The notes below the pieces were generated by a model. That model was not told the DNA's origin and did not search any database. It saw only the letters and a program-made list of their open reading frames with translations. A stretch of 32,624 nt of DNA. Source: an uncultured archaeon (GTDB taxonomy: Archaea; Thermoproteota; Nitrososphaeria; Nitrososphaerales; CALBXV01). The stretch spans positions 1 to 32,624 of the forward strand of contig CALBXV010000240.1 in assembly GCA_937890045.1 (NCBI GenBank), given 5' to 3'. This document shows positions 20,715-29,172 of the stretch, piece after piece. The stretch's first letter is position 1. Each line of letters opens with the position of its first letter. A program made the translations under genes and the position numbers.

Positions 20715-21207
20715 TGTATGCCCTGAGAACTTAGTGTTCTTTAGTAAGCATATGAAACTACGGGATGATAGAACAGCTGTCCGTCTGGATGCTGTGTCTA
20801 GGATGGCAAAAATCGTCTGGAACGAGATGATGAACATCTACAGAGTTAAAGCCGAACTTATGGGAACCGAGGATAAGGTTGCCCTGAATGAAGCTGTTAC
20901 CTCCGCTAGACAATCCTTCCTGGCAGACCTTGGGGTTACCCGGAAAGGCCTTATCATCTACGTAGGGATAAAACCCTGCTGGAGAATCGATCAGTCAAAG
21001 GTCGGTTTAAGAAAGGGCTTCTATGATAGCACTATAGGTGATATCAAAGATGCCAAGTCAAAGCAGAAACTTGGAGCTATCAAAAGACAGATGAAGACTA
21101 TTCAGTCTGATTACATATCTGTAAGTTCCAAACGTTATAAGAAGTTTCACAATGAGCATATGGCGCGTGTCAAAGCGGCCTATGATGTGAAATTTGCAAC
21201 CCTCTAA
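20695..21207 (+). CDS. Hypothetical protein
   Basis: 170 residues, basic, mixed helix and strand; AAAGGAG site. Not recognised. Contains KRQMKTIQSDYISVSSKRYK, a lysine-rich region that may bind nucleic acid. Confidence 0.65.
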   Translation: MNLPIPDVCPENLVFFSKHMKLRDDRTAVRLDAVSRMAKIVWNEMMNIYRVKAELMGTEDKVALNEAVTSARQSFLADLGVTRKGLIIYVGIKPCWRIDQSKVGLRKGFYDSTIGDIKDAKSKQKLGAIKRQMKTIQSDYISVSSKRYKKFHNEHMARVKAAYDVKFATL

Positions 21208-21225
21208 CACAAGGAGACCATAAAC

Positions 21226-21624
21226 ATGGCCAAACTCAGTGAAAACGCTAAGGCGAAAGCCAAGGCCCTAAACACCCGCAACGTTAAGGATTTGACGTTA
21301 AAGGAAGTAGGAAAAGCCACTTGGACCAAGGTTACACAGTATGCTGCTGCTGGAGCAGATATTGTTAACAAAGGTGTCAGTGTAGTGATTCCTGCTGACC
21401 CGGAGCAGAGAGCTGTCAATGAAGCCGAAAGTCATATTGCCAACGAAGATCGTGCCGACAAGGTACGCTACGCTGTCAATCTTTCAACCGGTTGGGCTGG
21501 CTCGCTCCTGAAAGGTGTAGTCGCTGGAGTAAAAGACTCCTTCAACGAGAATGTACGTGGTAAAGCATCTAGTGGTGCTAGCCGCGTTCTCGACGAAGAG
21601 TTAAAAGACTCTAAGCAGGACTAG
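21226..21624 (+). CDS. Hypothetical Ala/Lys-rich protein
   Basis: 132 residues; N-terminal Lys/Ala-rich helix, hydrophobic middle (TKVTQYAAAGADIVNKGVSV) and acidic end. AAGGAGA site. Not recognised. Last of a tight run, followed by a terminator-like hairpin. Confidence 0.65.
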   Translation: MAKLSENAKAKAKALNTRNVKDLTLKEVGKATWTKVTQYAAAGADIVNKGVSVVIPADPEQRAVNEAESHIANEDRADKVRYAVNLSTGWAGSLLKGVVAGVKDSFNENVRGKASSGASRVLDEELKDSKQD

Positions 21625-21634
21625 CCGAGATTAG

Positions 21635-21672
21635 AGGGTGGTGGAGCAATCTGCCACCCTTCTTAGTCTTTC
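21635..21672 (+). terminator. Likely terminator
   Basis: AGGGTGG (21635-21641) pairs with CCACCCT (21654-21660). AAAGACT-AAG from the end of the gene can also pair with CTTAGTCTTT just outside, giving a longer stem. The tail is T-rich but not a pure T run, so strength is uncertain. Confidence 0.45.
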
Positions 21673-21696
21673 AACGCATAACCAAAGGAGATCACG

Positions 21697-21888
21697 ATGA
21701 AGAAGGTGATTTACATCGGAGCCGACCAGGAGCAAATTGACTGGAGAGGAAACGATGACCCGCGACCACTCCTAACAGAGGGCAAAACGTATGAGGTTGC
21801 CACATGGAATGAGCAAGACTGGCACACTCACGTTACTCTGAAAGGAATAACCGGCACATTCAACTCCGTCCACTTCGAGGACGCATAG
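21697..21888 (+). CDS. Small hypothetical protein
   Basis: 63 residues starting MKKVIYIGADQEQI, rich in aromatic and acidic residues; AAAGGAG site. The YIG...LTEGKTYEV layout (short beta-barrel-like) is common in small phage proteins without known role. Confidence 0.6.
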   Translation: MKKVIYIGADQEQIDWRGNDDPRPLLTEGKTYEVATWNEQDWHTHVTLKGITGTFNSVHFEDA

Positions 21889-22382
21889 TAATTGCCATCC
21901 AACCCCGCGAAGCGGCGGCAGCCGCTGAGCGAAAGTAACTAACAGTTACAAAAACCCGCGAGGGCGCCAGCCCGAGCGGTAATACACTAATACATAGAGG
22001 CGGAATATAACATATTCCCATCACATTATATACCTACTATATAATACCGCCTCTAATTATTAGAGACATATTGACATAACTCTATGACAATATAACAGTA
22101 ATACACAATAAACATTTAGACTGCACTAATGCTGCAGCTATATAAATATATACTTAATTTAAGTGTTGCTTTGTATTACTATTCAGGCCTATATTCAGGT
22201 GAAACCTGATATACATATAGACTGAAAACAGGCAACGCTGCCTCCGGCCTAAGCCTGTAAAAAGTCACCCTACTGTGACTCTTCCCCCCGGAGGGGGAGG
22301 GGCCCTTTAGGGAGGGGGAGATTAGGTGGCTCTGTAAGAGACAACCACACTAGTGTTTAACATAAAGACAAGGAGATACCTT
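21889..22382 (+). promoter_or_regulatory. 490-nt non-coding block
   Basis: No ORF. It holds a GC-rich start, AGAGGCGG paired with CCGCCTCT around a ~40-base AT-rich inner segment (about 22006-22060), the motif TGACATAACT at 22072-22081, AGTCAC/GTGACT near 22263-22280, and a G/C-rich tract of C6 and G5 runs to 22320. It separates two gene runs and is the likeliest promoter region for the genes from 22383 on. Confidence 0.5.
22072..22081 (+). promoter_or_regulatory. TGACRTAWCT motif, copy 7 (plus strand)
   Basis: The only plus-strand copy seen, TTGACATAACT, followed by CAATATAAC. It lies ahead of the gene at 22383 in the long non-coding block. Confidence 0.45.
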
Positions 22383-23105
22383 ATGACTGGATCCTTCCCT
22401 AAGAAGAATATCCGCCCTGAAATGCTACGCCCCGAATTCGAGATATATCTAGAAAGAGGAAACGGCGAGTATATTAAACAACATAAGTGCACTGCTTTAG
22501 GGGATAGAACACGATTCCCCGGAGCTAGCAGTGCCTTGATTCCATCATCCATGGACAACATCGTAGTGAAGTTACCTAACCACCGCGTATTTATTGTACT
22601 AGGTCCCGCTGGACCACAAGAAATCAAAGGTATGGTGAACCTTCCCGTAGTAAGTGGTCTATACCAGATGTATGGAATGTATATGTCTGCTGGTTCTATC
22701 CTTGAGGTGGACTCTAAGTACATCCAATACAAGGATAAGTATAGATTCCCTAGGGATATCAACCATAAACTGGTACCACCAGGTGCAACATATCTATTTG
22801 TAGGACAACTCGCTCTCTGGCGAGGCAATAAAGTAACTACCGTAGGTTACTTGGAAGCCGAACCTGAAAATCGTGATTTGCGAATTGGACCTAATCTAAT
22901 AAAGAATAGTTACCTCCCGCCACTAAAGACCCTATTGGAGCAAGAGCATCTACGTATCGTACAAAACGACCAAACTAAGCAGCACGCCGTAGGTACACGA
23001 GTGCTGGAATACGCAGCAAGTATTAACTATCACAATAGATACCTTGTATCAGCGTATCCCCGTAAGTATCCTAGAGCCAAACCTAAACCTAAACATCAAG
23101 CATAA
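22383..23105 (+). CDS. Hypothetical protein
   Basis: 240 residues from the ATG with AAGGAGAT; soluble, basic at the C-terminus (PRAKPKPKHQA). No motif recognised. First gene after the long non-coding block. Confidence 0.65.
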   Translation: MTGSFPKKNIRPEMLRPEFEIYLERGNGEYIKQHKCTALGDRTRFPGASSALIPSSMDNIVVKLPNHRVFIVLGPAGPQEIKGMVNLPVVSGLYQMYGMYMSAGSILEVDSKYIQYKDKYRFPRDINHKLVPPGATYLFVGQLALWRGNKVTTVGYLEAEPENRDLRIGPNLIKNSYLPPLKTLLEQEHLRIVQNDQTKQHAVGTRVLEYAASINYHNRYLVSAYPRKYPRAKPKPKHQA

Positions 23106-23107
23106 TT

Positions 23108-23314
23108 GTGTCTAAGTATCAGCATACTATAGGAAGTTATACCTGGGAAGAGCTCTGTGAACTCCCTGATTCGGAGATAAAACGAATGTGGGTAAACTTA
23201 GAGCATGCCTGGGACGATGGATTACAAGTAAACGAAGACTATGCTGATAGTATCTATGCACAATTAGGAAAACGTAAACTAACCGCAAGGAGGAGTTATG
23301 AGAATAACAATTGA
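23108..23314 (+). CDS. Hypothetical protein, GTG start
   Basis: 68 residues, acidic first half (TWEELCELPDSEIKRMWVNL) and basic end. GTG at 23108 is two bases after the previous stop; no strong ribosome site, so translation is probably coupled. Confidence 0.55.
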   Translation: MSKYQHTIGSYTWEELCELPDSEIKRMWVNLEHAWDDGLQVNEDYADSIYAQLGKRKLTARRSYENNN

Positions 23315-23456
23315 CACTAACAAGATAGCCAAAGCAGTAAAAGAAGTATCCATAGGAGCAGGCAACAAGGCAATAGATGTTGCTTACTCTACAGCTAGGA
23401 AACTGAAGAAGACTGCTTCTATATGGTTCCCTTCGTCTTTTAAGAAGAAGTCCTAG
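23298..23456 (+). CDS. 52-residue basic protein
   Basis: Begins MRITIDTNKIAKAVKEV and ends SSFKKKS. Strong AAGGAGGAG before the ATG, inside the end of the previous gene. Unknown. Confidence 0.55.
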   Translation: MRITIDTNKIAKAVKEVSIGAGNKAIDVAYSTARKLKKTASIWFPSSFKKKS

Positions 23457-23490
23457 AAAAATTTCTAAGAGAGAGTATGTGTGAGCACAT

Positions 23491-23563
23491 GTGCAGGTGC
23501 CCGAGTGGTTAAGGGGTTGGATTGCAAATCCAATAGCCGTGAGTTCGAATCTCATCCTGCACT
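23491..23563 (+). tRNA. tRNA-Cys (anticodon GCA)
   Basis: Full cloverleaf: acceptor GTGCAGG/CCTGCAC (23491-23497/23556-23562), D-arm CCC/GGG, anticodon arm TTGGA-TTGCAAA-TCCAA giving GCA, T-arm GTGAG-TTCGAAT-CTCAT with one G-T pair, discriminator T at 23563. The next bases are CTA, so CCA is not encoded and must be added, for which the window holds its own enzyme (14500-15807). The discriminator is T (U), the usual CysRS identity base. A hairpin ATGTG/CACAT directly precedes it. Confidence 0.9.
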
Positions 23564-23601
23564 CTAGAAGGCGCAGATTATACTCTGTTATTATTGAAGT
23601 T

Positions 23602-23877
23602 ATGCCTAATTATTGCACATATAGTGGGTGGTGGCGTAGTATGTTAATCTTATATCCAAAGTTACCTAATGGTAATATACTTTGGAGTTGTGATAACTGT
23701 GACGGAACAGCACAAGTATCCTGTTCTGATACCCATGCTGTAGCATTACTATGTATGTGTGACAGCAGAATACACCCACGGTATAACGATGATTGGTATA
23801 ACAAAGGATTATATTGGAAAAGAATCCCACTTAGTGTTAGACTAAAAGGAACAGCATTTGAAGATTGGAATAAGTAA
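23602..23877 (+). CDS. Cysteine-rich hypothetical protein
   Basis: 91 residues from ATG 23602; the frame runs back through the tRNA, so the earlier in-frame start is rejected. CDNC and CMC could bind metal; Trp/Tyr-rich. Ribosome site weak. Confidence 0.55.
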   Translation: MPNYCTYSGWWRSMLILYPKLPNGNILWSCDNCDGTAQVSCSDTHAVALLCMCDSRIHPRYNDDWYNKGLYWKRIPLSVRLKGTAFEDWNK

Positions 23878-24070
23878 ACTACCTAAGGTAATACCTATAG
23901 TTAATGAAAACATAGGCTATGTATTATGTGAGACTGCCTTTGGTATATGGGGAAGTGGTTCAACTTCCTGGAGCCGTATGCTCCATGTAAAAAAAGACAG
24001 ATTGGCATGGAAAATAGCAAGTCCTCTCTATAATATAGGCAACTGGTTCTATAGTAGAGGTATTAATTGA
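23858..24070 (+). CDS. Hypothetical protein, TTG start
   Basis: 70 residues. TTG at 23858 stands seven bases after AAAAGGA, supporting this rare start; overlaps the previous gene by 20 bases. Trp/Gly-rich (GIWGSGSTSWSRM). Unknown. Confidence 0.5.
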   Translation: MKIGISKLPKVIPIVNENIGYVLCETAFGIWGSGSTSWSRMLHVKKDRLAWKIASPLYNIGNWFYSRGIN

Positions 24071-24142
24071 AATTAACTATGCATCTATGTAATGATCAAT
24101 AAGCTAATCCCCATATATTATGGTTTTTAGGGAGTAAGTGTA

Positions 24143-24310
24143 ATGAAAGATAAATGTATATCATGTAATAAGAAAACTCTATATGATAAGACAGACCATG
24201 TTGATACTAGGATGTGTTATGTAGAGGGAGTAGGACAACTATGTTTAGATTGTTATGAAAAGATTTATATGAAACCAAAGAAAAGGAGACATAATGAAGA
24301 AACTAATTGA
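24143..24310 (+). CDS. 55-residue zinc-binding protein
   Basis: CISCNKK and LCLDCYEK give two CxxC knuckles about 28 residues apart. GGGAG lies ahead of the ATG. Overlaps the next gene by 17 bases. Likely zinc-binding; function unknown. Confidence 0.6.
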   Translation: MKDKCISCNKKTLYDKTDHVDTRMCYVEGVGQLCLDCYEKIYMKPKKRRHNEETN

Positions 24311-24497
24311 AGAGGTATTATCAAGATATTCAGATATGCAGTTAAATCTGGCTTCAGAAACTGCCAGACGGACATTAGCATCTGCCATTGAGGCAGAACT
24401 AATGAAGAAAATAATACGAAAAAATGAAGGTATGAAACCATCTAATTGGTGGGAGTTAGCGAATCCCCAACTAAAGGGAGTGTTTAAAGATGATTGA
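24294..24497 (+). CDS. Hypothetical helical protein
   Basis: 67 residues, largely one or two helices, then SNWWELANPQLKGVFKDD. AAAAGGAGA site inside the previous gene. Unknown. Confidence 0.6.
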   Translation: MKKLIEEVLSRYSDMQLNLASETARRTLASAIEAELMKKIIRKNEGMKPSNWWELANPQLKGVFKDD

Positions 24498-24636
24498 ATT
24501 CTTAAAGCATATCCTTGGTTTGTGTGGCGAGCCTCACGGATTAATGTTCTGGATTATTACCGGTACATCAGCAGTAATTATTCTTCCTTTAAAAGAATTG
24601 TACTATAAATTAGTACGTAAAAAGAAAAAGAATTAA
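24490..24636 (+). CDS. 48-residue membrane protein
   Basis: MIEFLKHILGLCGEPHGLMF opens it, then a membrane helix (WIITGTSAVIILPL) and a Lys-rich tail (KKKKN). The CGEPHG motif recurs in small phage membrane proteins as far as I recall; role unknown. Confidence 0.6.
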   Translation: MIEFLKHILGLCGEPHGLMFWIITGTSAVIILPLKELYYKLVRKKKKN

Positions 24637-24692
24637 TTTGCATTATAGTATTTATTTAGTTAAATTAATAACATGAATTCAGGAGGATTACT

Positions 24693-26783
24693 ATGAATTT
24701 TAATCAAATACTCATCAAGAAAAAAGGATTGGCTCTTCTTCCCACTATAGAGTCGAATGATCCTCTACTTCTTCAAACAAAGGACCACTCTAAGTATATT
24801 CTTACTTTACAAGAGGAATTTGTTAAGCTTGGTTATGTATTAACTCCCGCTCTAGCAGAGGCTTTAACTCTTTTGACCTTAAATCAATTAAAGGAATGGT
24901 ATTTAGAGACACTAACTGTATTAAAATACATGAAAGGTGTTAAAGATTACAGTCCTATGTATCCAAATTTTCCAGAGCAGGTAATGGAAATGGATGTAAT
25001 GGAATTATTTTGTAATGCCATCATTCATTATTGGACAAAAGCATTACCTATCTATGAGAAAGGAGAAAGGCTACCTTTATTTGAGGATACTAAGGTATCT
25101 CCCCTAGACTTAGGAGATCGTAAGGATTTAGCAGAGCTGATGGCTAGGTTAATGTCATCTAAATCTTCAATATCATTTGAAGATAAGGATTATCTTAAAT
25201 CCTTTTTAAATAATGCAGAAGAACATTGGATTACTTTTCCTGAAAGTATACCGCACAAGGAAATATTTGCCCTTGTGTCTTCTACTATGTTCTCCTTAGG
25301 AAGATTAGACAGGATGTCAGATCAGTTTAAAACTACCACAGATATTTTAAGATTTGCTGTTGGATTATCGGATGGAGATATATCTCTAGCCTTAAAATCA
25401 AAGTTCAGGAAATTCTCAAGACCTGAGCGACGAATGCTTCTATCCTTAATTAATAAGGTTGTGGAAAAACAAATTGCATATTTAGATAATATGTGGCAAT
25501 ATAGAGGGAAATGGTTAAGACTTGGCGAAAGACTACATCCTGGTGAGTATAAGAATAGATACAAGAGTGCTGCTAACGCTTTTCATCATATTAGGAATTT
25601 AAAGGTTACTACCTTTAATTCAAAAGTGGAAAAGGCTATCAAGGAAAATGATCTGAGCAAGGTTACTGCTATGCTAGCAACACGCCCTGGATTATTTGTA
25701 AGAAGGCTTGCCGAAATGGCGCGGATGTCTGCCAATTCTATAGAACAAGCATTGATATACACCCATTTACAAGATGTTATCGACAAGGTAAGTACACCTG
25801 TACTTCTTCAGTTAACAGCCTTTTTACATCAGGATTCTTCTATGTATAGAGCCTTTATGCCTAAAGGAGAGGTCTCTAAAATAAAGGTGATTCCTAATAA
25901 CCAGGAAGATTTACCTAATAAATTTAAGTTATCAGTAATAACAATTGTAAATGAGGCCCTAAGTGAAAGATTTTCACATCTGGAACCTTTAGGGAAGGTA
26001 TACTTAGACGAAGAACTTAGAAGTTATACAGTACCTCTAACTCAAAGGAATGCCAGCAAGGCTTTACACACAATTCCACGAGGATCAGTTCTACCAATTG
26101 ATGGAAAAACTATAAGGTTCTTTCTATGGTGGAAAGATGGTAAGAGTACAACAGACTTAGATCTGTCTGCTACCGCATTTACTGACGACTGGAATTATAA
26201 GACCCATATTAGTTATACACATCTTCGTGATAAAGAGATTAATGCTTGTCATAGCGGGGATATAACCTCCGCACCTGTAGGTGCCAGCGAATTTATTGAT
26301 ATAGATGTTGCTGCAGCATTAGAAGCAGGAGTTAGGTACATAATTCCCAGTATACACTCTTTCACAAGCCAACCCTATTGCGATCTTCCTGAATGCTTTA
26401 TGGGTTGGATGAGTAGAGAAGAGCCTAACTCTGGAGAAATATATGAGCCTAAGACTGTTGAACAAAAGATTGATTTAACTGCCAATACTACAATAGCAAT
26501 TCCTATGGTTATTGATATTGTTAATGGTACTCTAAAATGGCTAGACTTATCCTTGTTGAGAAGAATAGAACATTGTAATAATATAGAGGCCAATGGTAGT
26601 AATATTGCAAAACTTGGATTTGCATTTACTGAAAAAGAATTTCCAAACTTATATGAACTTCTTGAGCTGCATGCAGCAGCCCGAGGAGAAATCATAGAAG
26701 ATAAGGACAAAGCAGATACGGTGTTTAGTGTAGATGAGGGAACTCCTTATAACACTGATACGCTGTTAGCAGAGTTCTTATAA
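24693..26783 (+). CDS. TerD-like domain protein
   Basis: 696 residues, AGGAGG before the ATG. The first ~400 residues are helical without a clear motif. From about 470 to 610 the pattern FFLWWKDGKSTTDLDLSAT, then a strand-rich acidic segment and VDIVNGTLKWLDL, resembles the TerD/TerE fold and the larger MXAN_6230/SCO0854-type proteins that carry it. TerD domains bind calcium and occur in stress and phage-defence-linked operons; some large phages carry them. The role here is unknown. Codons suit its neighbours. It stands as a single gene between a 50-base gap and a 260-base non-coding region with a terminator. Confidence 0.65.
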   Translation: MNFNQILIKKKGLALLPTIESNDPLLLQTKDHSKYILTLQEEFVKLGYVLTPALAEALTLLTLNQLKEWYLETLTVLKYMKGVKDYSPMYPNFPEQVMEMDVMELFCNAIIHYWTKALPIYEKGERLPLFEDTKVSPLDLGDRKDLAELMARLMSSKSSISFEDKDYLKSFLNNAEEHWITFPESIPHKEIFALVSSTMFSLGRLDRMSDQFKTTTDILRFAVGLSDGDISLALKSKFRKFSRPERRMLLSLINKVVEKQIAYLDNMWQYRGKWLRLGERLHPGEYKNRYKSAANAFHHIRNLKVTTFNSKVEKAIKENDLSKVTAMLATRPGLFVRRLAEMARMSANSIEQALIYTHLQDVIDKVSTPVLLQLTAFLHQDSSMYRAFMPKGEVSKIKVIPNNQEDLPNKFKLSVITIVNEALSERFSHLEPLGKVYLDEELRSYTVPLTQRNASKALHTIPRGSVLPIDGKTIRFFLWWKDGKSTTDLDLSATAFTDDWNYKTHISYTHLRDKEINACHSGDITSAPVGASEFIDIDVAAALEAGVRYIIPSIHSFTSQPYCDLPECFMGWMSREEPNSGEIYEPKTVEQKIDLTANTTIAIPMVIDIVNGTLKWLDLSLLRRIEHCNNIEANGSNIAKLGFAFTEKEFPNLYELLELHAAARGEIIEDKDKADTVFSVDEGTPYNTDTLLAEFL

Positions 26784-27042
26784 AATTCCTTAAGGCTATG
26801 AGACAGCTTCCTTCTACTTATTTAACATAAAAAGAAAAAGCAGTTGTTTCAATTTCCATAAGGATGTCATTGAAGGCTACACACCATTAAAGAAGCTTCC
26901 TTCTACTTACATTAACGTGTCGAGATAGGCTGGTGCTGGTGACGGCTCCAGTCAGGGTAATAGTTTCTGTAATTTCCTTCATATATACGGGCGATAGCAA
27001 TATCGCCCTATTTTTTAATTTAACTTACTAAAGGAGAAGACT
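26784..27042 (+). other. Non-coding region with 16-nt repeat
   Basis: No ORF. AGCTTCCTTCTACTTA occurs at 26805-26820 and 26894-26909, each followed by ATTTAAC/CATTAAC, so about 90 bases may be duplicated. A CTGG/CCAG-rich segment and a strong terminator (26989-27016) follow. It may hold a small RNA or the 3' end of the TerD-like message. Confidence 0.5.
26989..27016 (+). terminator. Strong intrinsic terminator
   Basis: Perfect 8-bp stem GGGCGATA/TATCGCCC with a GCAA tetraloop, then TATTTTTT. Ends the TerD-like transcript. Confidence 0.85.
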
Positions 27043-27336
27043 ATGTCTACTATTGATGACCACTTTAAGTTTTTTAAACTTACTCATCCCGAGATTAAGG
27101 ATGAAACACATGTTGTTAGATTAGGTATCACTAGCTCTTCTGTTTATGCTTTTGATGGGAAAAAAGATTACGGTAAGACAGTAAATCAATGGAAACTTTC
27201 TGAGAATTGGAAATATTACAAAGGAAAATTTATTGAGATAGACAAAGATAATGGTAACGAGATACAGGAATGGAAACGAAGAAAGATTACCAACAAGAAA
27301 GCATTAAGTATCTTAATGCCTAAAGACGAGGAATAA
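27043..27336 (+). CDS. Hypothetical protein
   Basis: 97 residues, charged, with strand-rich start (HVVRLGITSSSVYAFDG). AAAGGAGAA site 10 bases after the terminator region. Not recognised. Confidence 0.6.
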   Translation: MSTIDDHFKFFKLTHPEIKDETHVVRLGITSSSVYAFDGKKDYGKTVNQWKLSENWKYYKGKFIEIDKDNGNEIQEWKRRKITNKKALSILMPKDEE

Positions 27337-27485
27337 TATGAAGTATCCTATTTTAATTATAGGGTTGATATATTGTTTATCAACCTTATAGGGTTTATAT
27401 TTCTTGGTCACTTTCTTGGTCACTCTTAGTCATTATATTTCATGTTGAATAACTTAGTTAATATTTATATATATAAGGAGAAAAT
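27337..27485 (+). other. Short non-coding gap
   Basis: 149 bases. Hairpin GGTTGATA/TATCAACC (about 27364-27386), then TTTCTTGGTCAC twice in tandem. A 17-codon frame (MKYPILIIGLIYCLSTL) overlaps the hairpin but lacks a ribosome site and is not called. Confidence 0.4.
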
Positions 27486-27767
27486 ATGAAAACAAAATGT
27501 TTAATATGTAATAAAAAGAACAAAGAATCCTTTGTGGATTTAAAACAGTGGATTATAGAAAAAGGAAAAGATGCACGTTTCGGAAAAGAAAAAAGTATAC
27601 ACGCTGGATGCTTAACTGGTAAATTGTTTTACGAAGATCCTGATGGGTTTGTATATGGGAGGATTAGTATTCATAAACAAAAACGAAAAACAAATAAACT
27701 AAGTAAAAATAATCTTGTCTACTTGGATAATGGTCAAGTTGATTTTAAAGAAAGGAAAAAAAGCTAG
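27486..27767 (+). CDS. Zinc-knuckle hypothetical protein
   Basis: 93 residues, starts with CLICNKK and a later lone Cys/His (HAGC) that may complete a zinc site, as in HNH-like or ribbon folds. Lys-rich C-terminus. AAGGAGAAA site. Confidence 0.6.
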   Translation: MKTKCLICNKKNKESFVDLKQWIIEKGKDARFGKEKSIHAGCLTGKLFYEDPDGFVYGRISIHKQKRKTNKLSKNNLVYLDNGQVDFKERKKS

Positions 27768-27991
27768 TGCCGTATCCAATGGTACCTAAAAAGTTCTATG
27801 ATTATTGTCCTGCCTGTGGAAACATGGTTCCTACAGGAAAAGATTATAAGGACACAAGGTGTTGTAGCGAAGATTGTAATCAATGGATGATCACTGAGTT
27901 TCTGGACGGTATAGAGGATGACTCTACGAAAGAAACTTTGATTACAGATAGAATCAATGAATTTAAAACCTTAATTGAGGAAGAAGAATAA
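27767..27991 (+). CDS. Zinc-ribbon protein, GTG start
   Basis: 74 residues; GTG overlaps the previous TAG. CPACGNM and CCSEDC give a treble-clef-like knuckle pair; acidic C-terminus. AAAGGAAAAAAAG precedes the start. Confidence 0.6.
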   Translation: MPYPMVPKKFYDYCPACGNMVPTGKDYKDTRCCSEDCNQWMITEFLDGIEDDSTKETLITDRINEFKTLIEEEE

Positions 27992-28098
27992 TGGGAACAC
28001 TTTTTACATTAGTGTTATTATTTATTATTATACTAGTATTACTTAAGGGATTCAAGGAAACAGTAGAGACCTTGGAAGATATTAAGGAAAAACTATAA
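27991..28098 (+). CDS. 35-residue membrane peptide
   Basis: MGTLFTLVLLFIIILVLLKG then a charged helix ending EKL. One-base overlap with both neighbours (TAATG on each side), which supports translation. Confidence 0.55.
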   Translation: MGTLFTLVLLFIIILVLLKGFKETVETLEDIKEKL

Positions 28099-28244
28099 TG
28101 AAGCCAGATTATCCAAACCAGTTAGTAGATAGCGTCCGTCGTAGAATAGGATGGTCAAACCTTCTAGTCTGGTTTGTAATTATACCTGGAATTAGTTGTG
28201 GATTATGGTATGGACTTTATAAATTAATAACTTACATATTTTAA
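28098..28244 (+). CDS. 48-residue membrane peptide
   Basis: Charged start (MKPDYPNQLVDSVRRRIGW), then one or two membrane segments. Start overlaps the previous stop; next gene has AAGGAG immediately after. Confidence 0.55.
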   Translation: MKPDYPNQLVDSVRRRIGWSNLLVWFVIIPGISCGLWYGLYKLITYIF

Positions 28245-28253
28245 GGAGAAACT

Positions 28254-28451
28254 ATGTTTGATGTTTATTCTGGTAAAGTAAGACCGGAGATTGAAAAGAA
28301 GATAAAATCTTTGGAAAAGAAACAGAAGTCTCAGGCTTCTGATGAAAAAATAGCTGGGCTCAAGCTAGCATTAAGTATTATCGATGAAGTAGAAATAGAG
28401 GAAGAAGCAGCTTATTCCGAATGGGCAAAGCAGAATGGATACAACCACTAA
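28254..28451 (+). CDS. Small coiled-coil-like protein
   Basis: 65 residues, Lys/Glu-rich helix (IEKKIKSLEKKQKS), strongly charged. AAGGAGAA site. Overlaps the next gene by 17 bases. Unknown. Confidence 0.6.
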   Translation: MFDVYSGKVRPEIEKKIKSLEKKQKSQASDEKIAGLKLALSIIDEVEIEEEAAYSEWAKQNGYNH

Positions 28452-29172
28452 TATTTTGTGGGGTGGTAGAAATTGGAATAGTGATAGTAACTATGAAAGA
28501 GAGTTACATTTAAGAAAGCAGTCTAATAATATAATAGATCATCTTACTCCAGATAAAAACGCAGGAGTTTGTATAACTGGAGGAAATGCTTTTGTAAAAA
28601 ATGAACTATTTGGAAGGCTAACTAGATTACGCTATAAGGATGCTTATGTTTATGAAATAGAACCTTCTATGCTTTCTTGGTATAAAACATCAAATTATAT
28701 CAAAAAGGCTATAAAAAAGTATAGTAAGTATATATTTCTTAGAGAAATAGATATCTTATCAGATTATCAACATAATATTACTTACATTTGTAATGATATT
28801 CAAGGTAATTCAGGAAGAACACGTGGACTAAAAACTTATAGAGTTTTTAATTACAATGGAGCAGCTCAAATTGTGCATGCGTTCATTGGGAAAGAAATAA
28901 AAGAAGTTGGATGGTTATTTAATACATCTGTTAGACCTCAAGGAATCAGGCATTACCTAAATCTATTTCAGCAAATGAAGAATAACCTTGCTGAGCATCG
29001 TATACATTGTGTATACGAAACTCAAAGTCCTAAATGTTATAATAGACAAATGTTTATTTTTGGCGGAGTATTCAGAGCAGATAAAAGATTATCTAACCAG
29101 GGTCTTAAAGACATAGGTACTAATTTATTAAGCAAGGGATACTTGTCAAATGATAAAAAAACTAACAGTTGA
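28435..29172 (+). CDS. Hypothetical protein
   Basis: 245 residues, Tyr/Asn/Lys-rich, no motif I recognise. The start lies in the preceding gene, with a weak ribosome site; coupling likely. Overlaps the next gene by 23 bases. Confidence 0.6.
   Translation: MDTTTNILWGGRNWNSDSNYERELHLRKQSNNIIDHLTPDKNAGVCITGGNAFVKNELFGRLTRLRYKDAYVYEIEPSMLSWYKTSNYIKKAIKKYSKYIFLREIDILSDYQHNITYICNDIQGNSGRTRGLKTYRVFNYNGAAQIVHAFIGKEIKEVGWLFNTSVRPQGIRHYLNLFQQMKNNLAEHRIHCVYETQSPKCYNRQMFIFGGVFRADKRLSNQGLKDIGTNLLSKGYLSNDKKTNS

Noticed and set aside
22322..22828. 168-codon minus-strand frame
   Set aside because: Antisense to the better-supported gene at 22383, which has a strong ribosome site.
23491..23601. Upstream extension of the 23602 gene
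   Set aside because: It would run through the tRNA-Cys gene.
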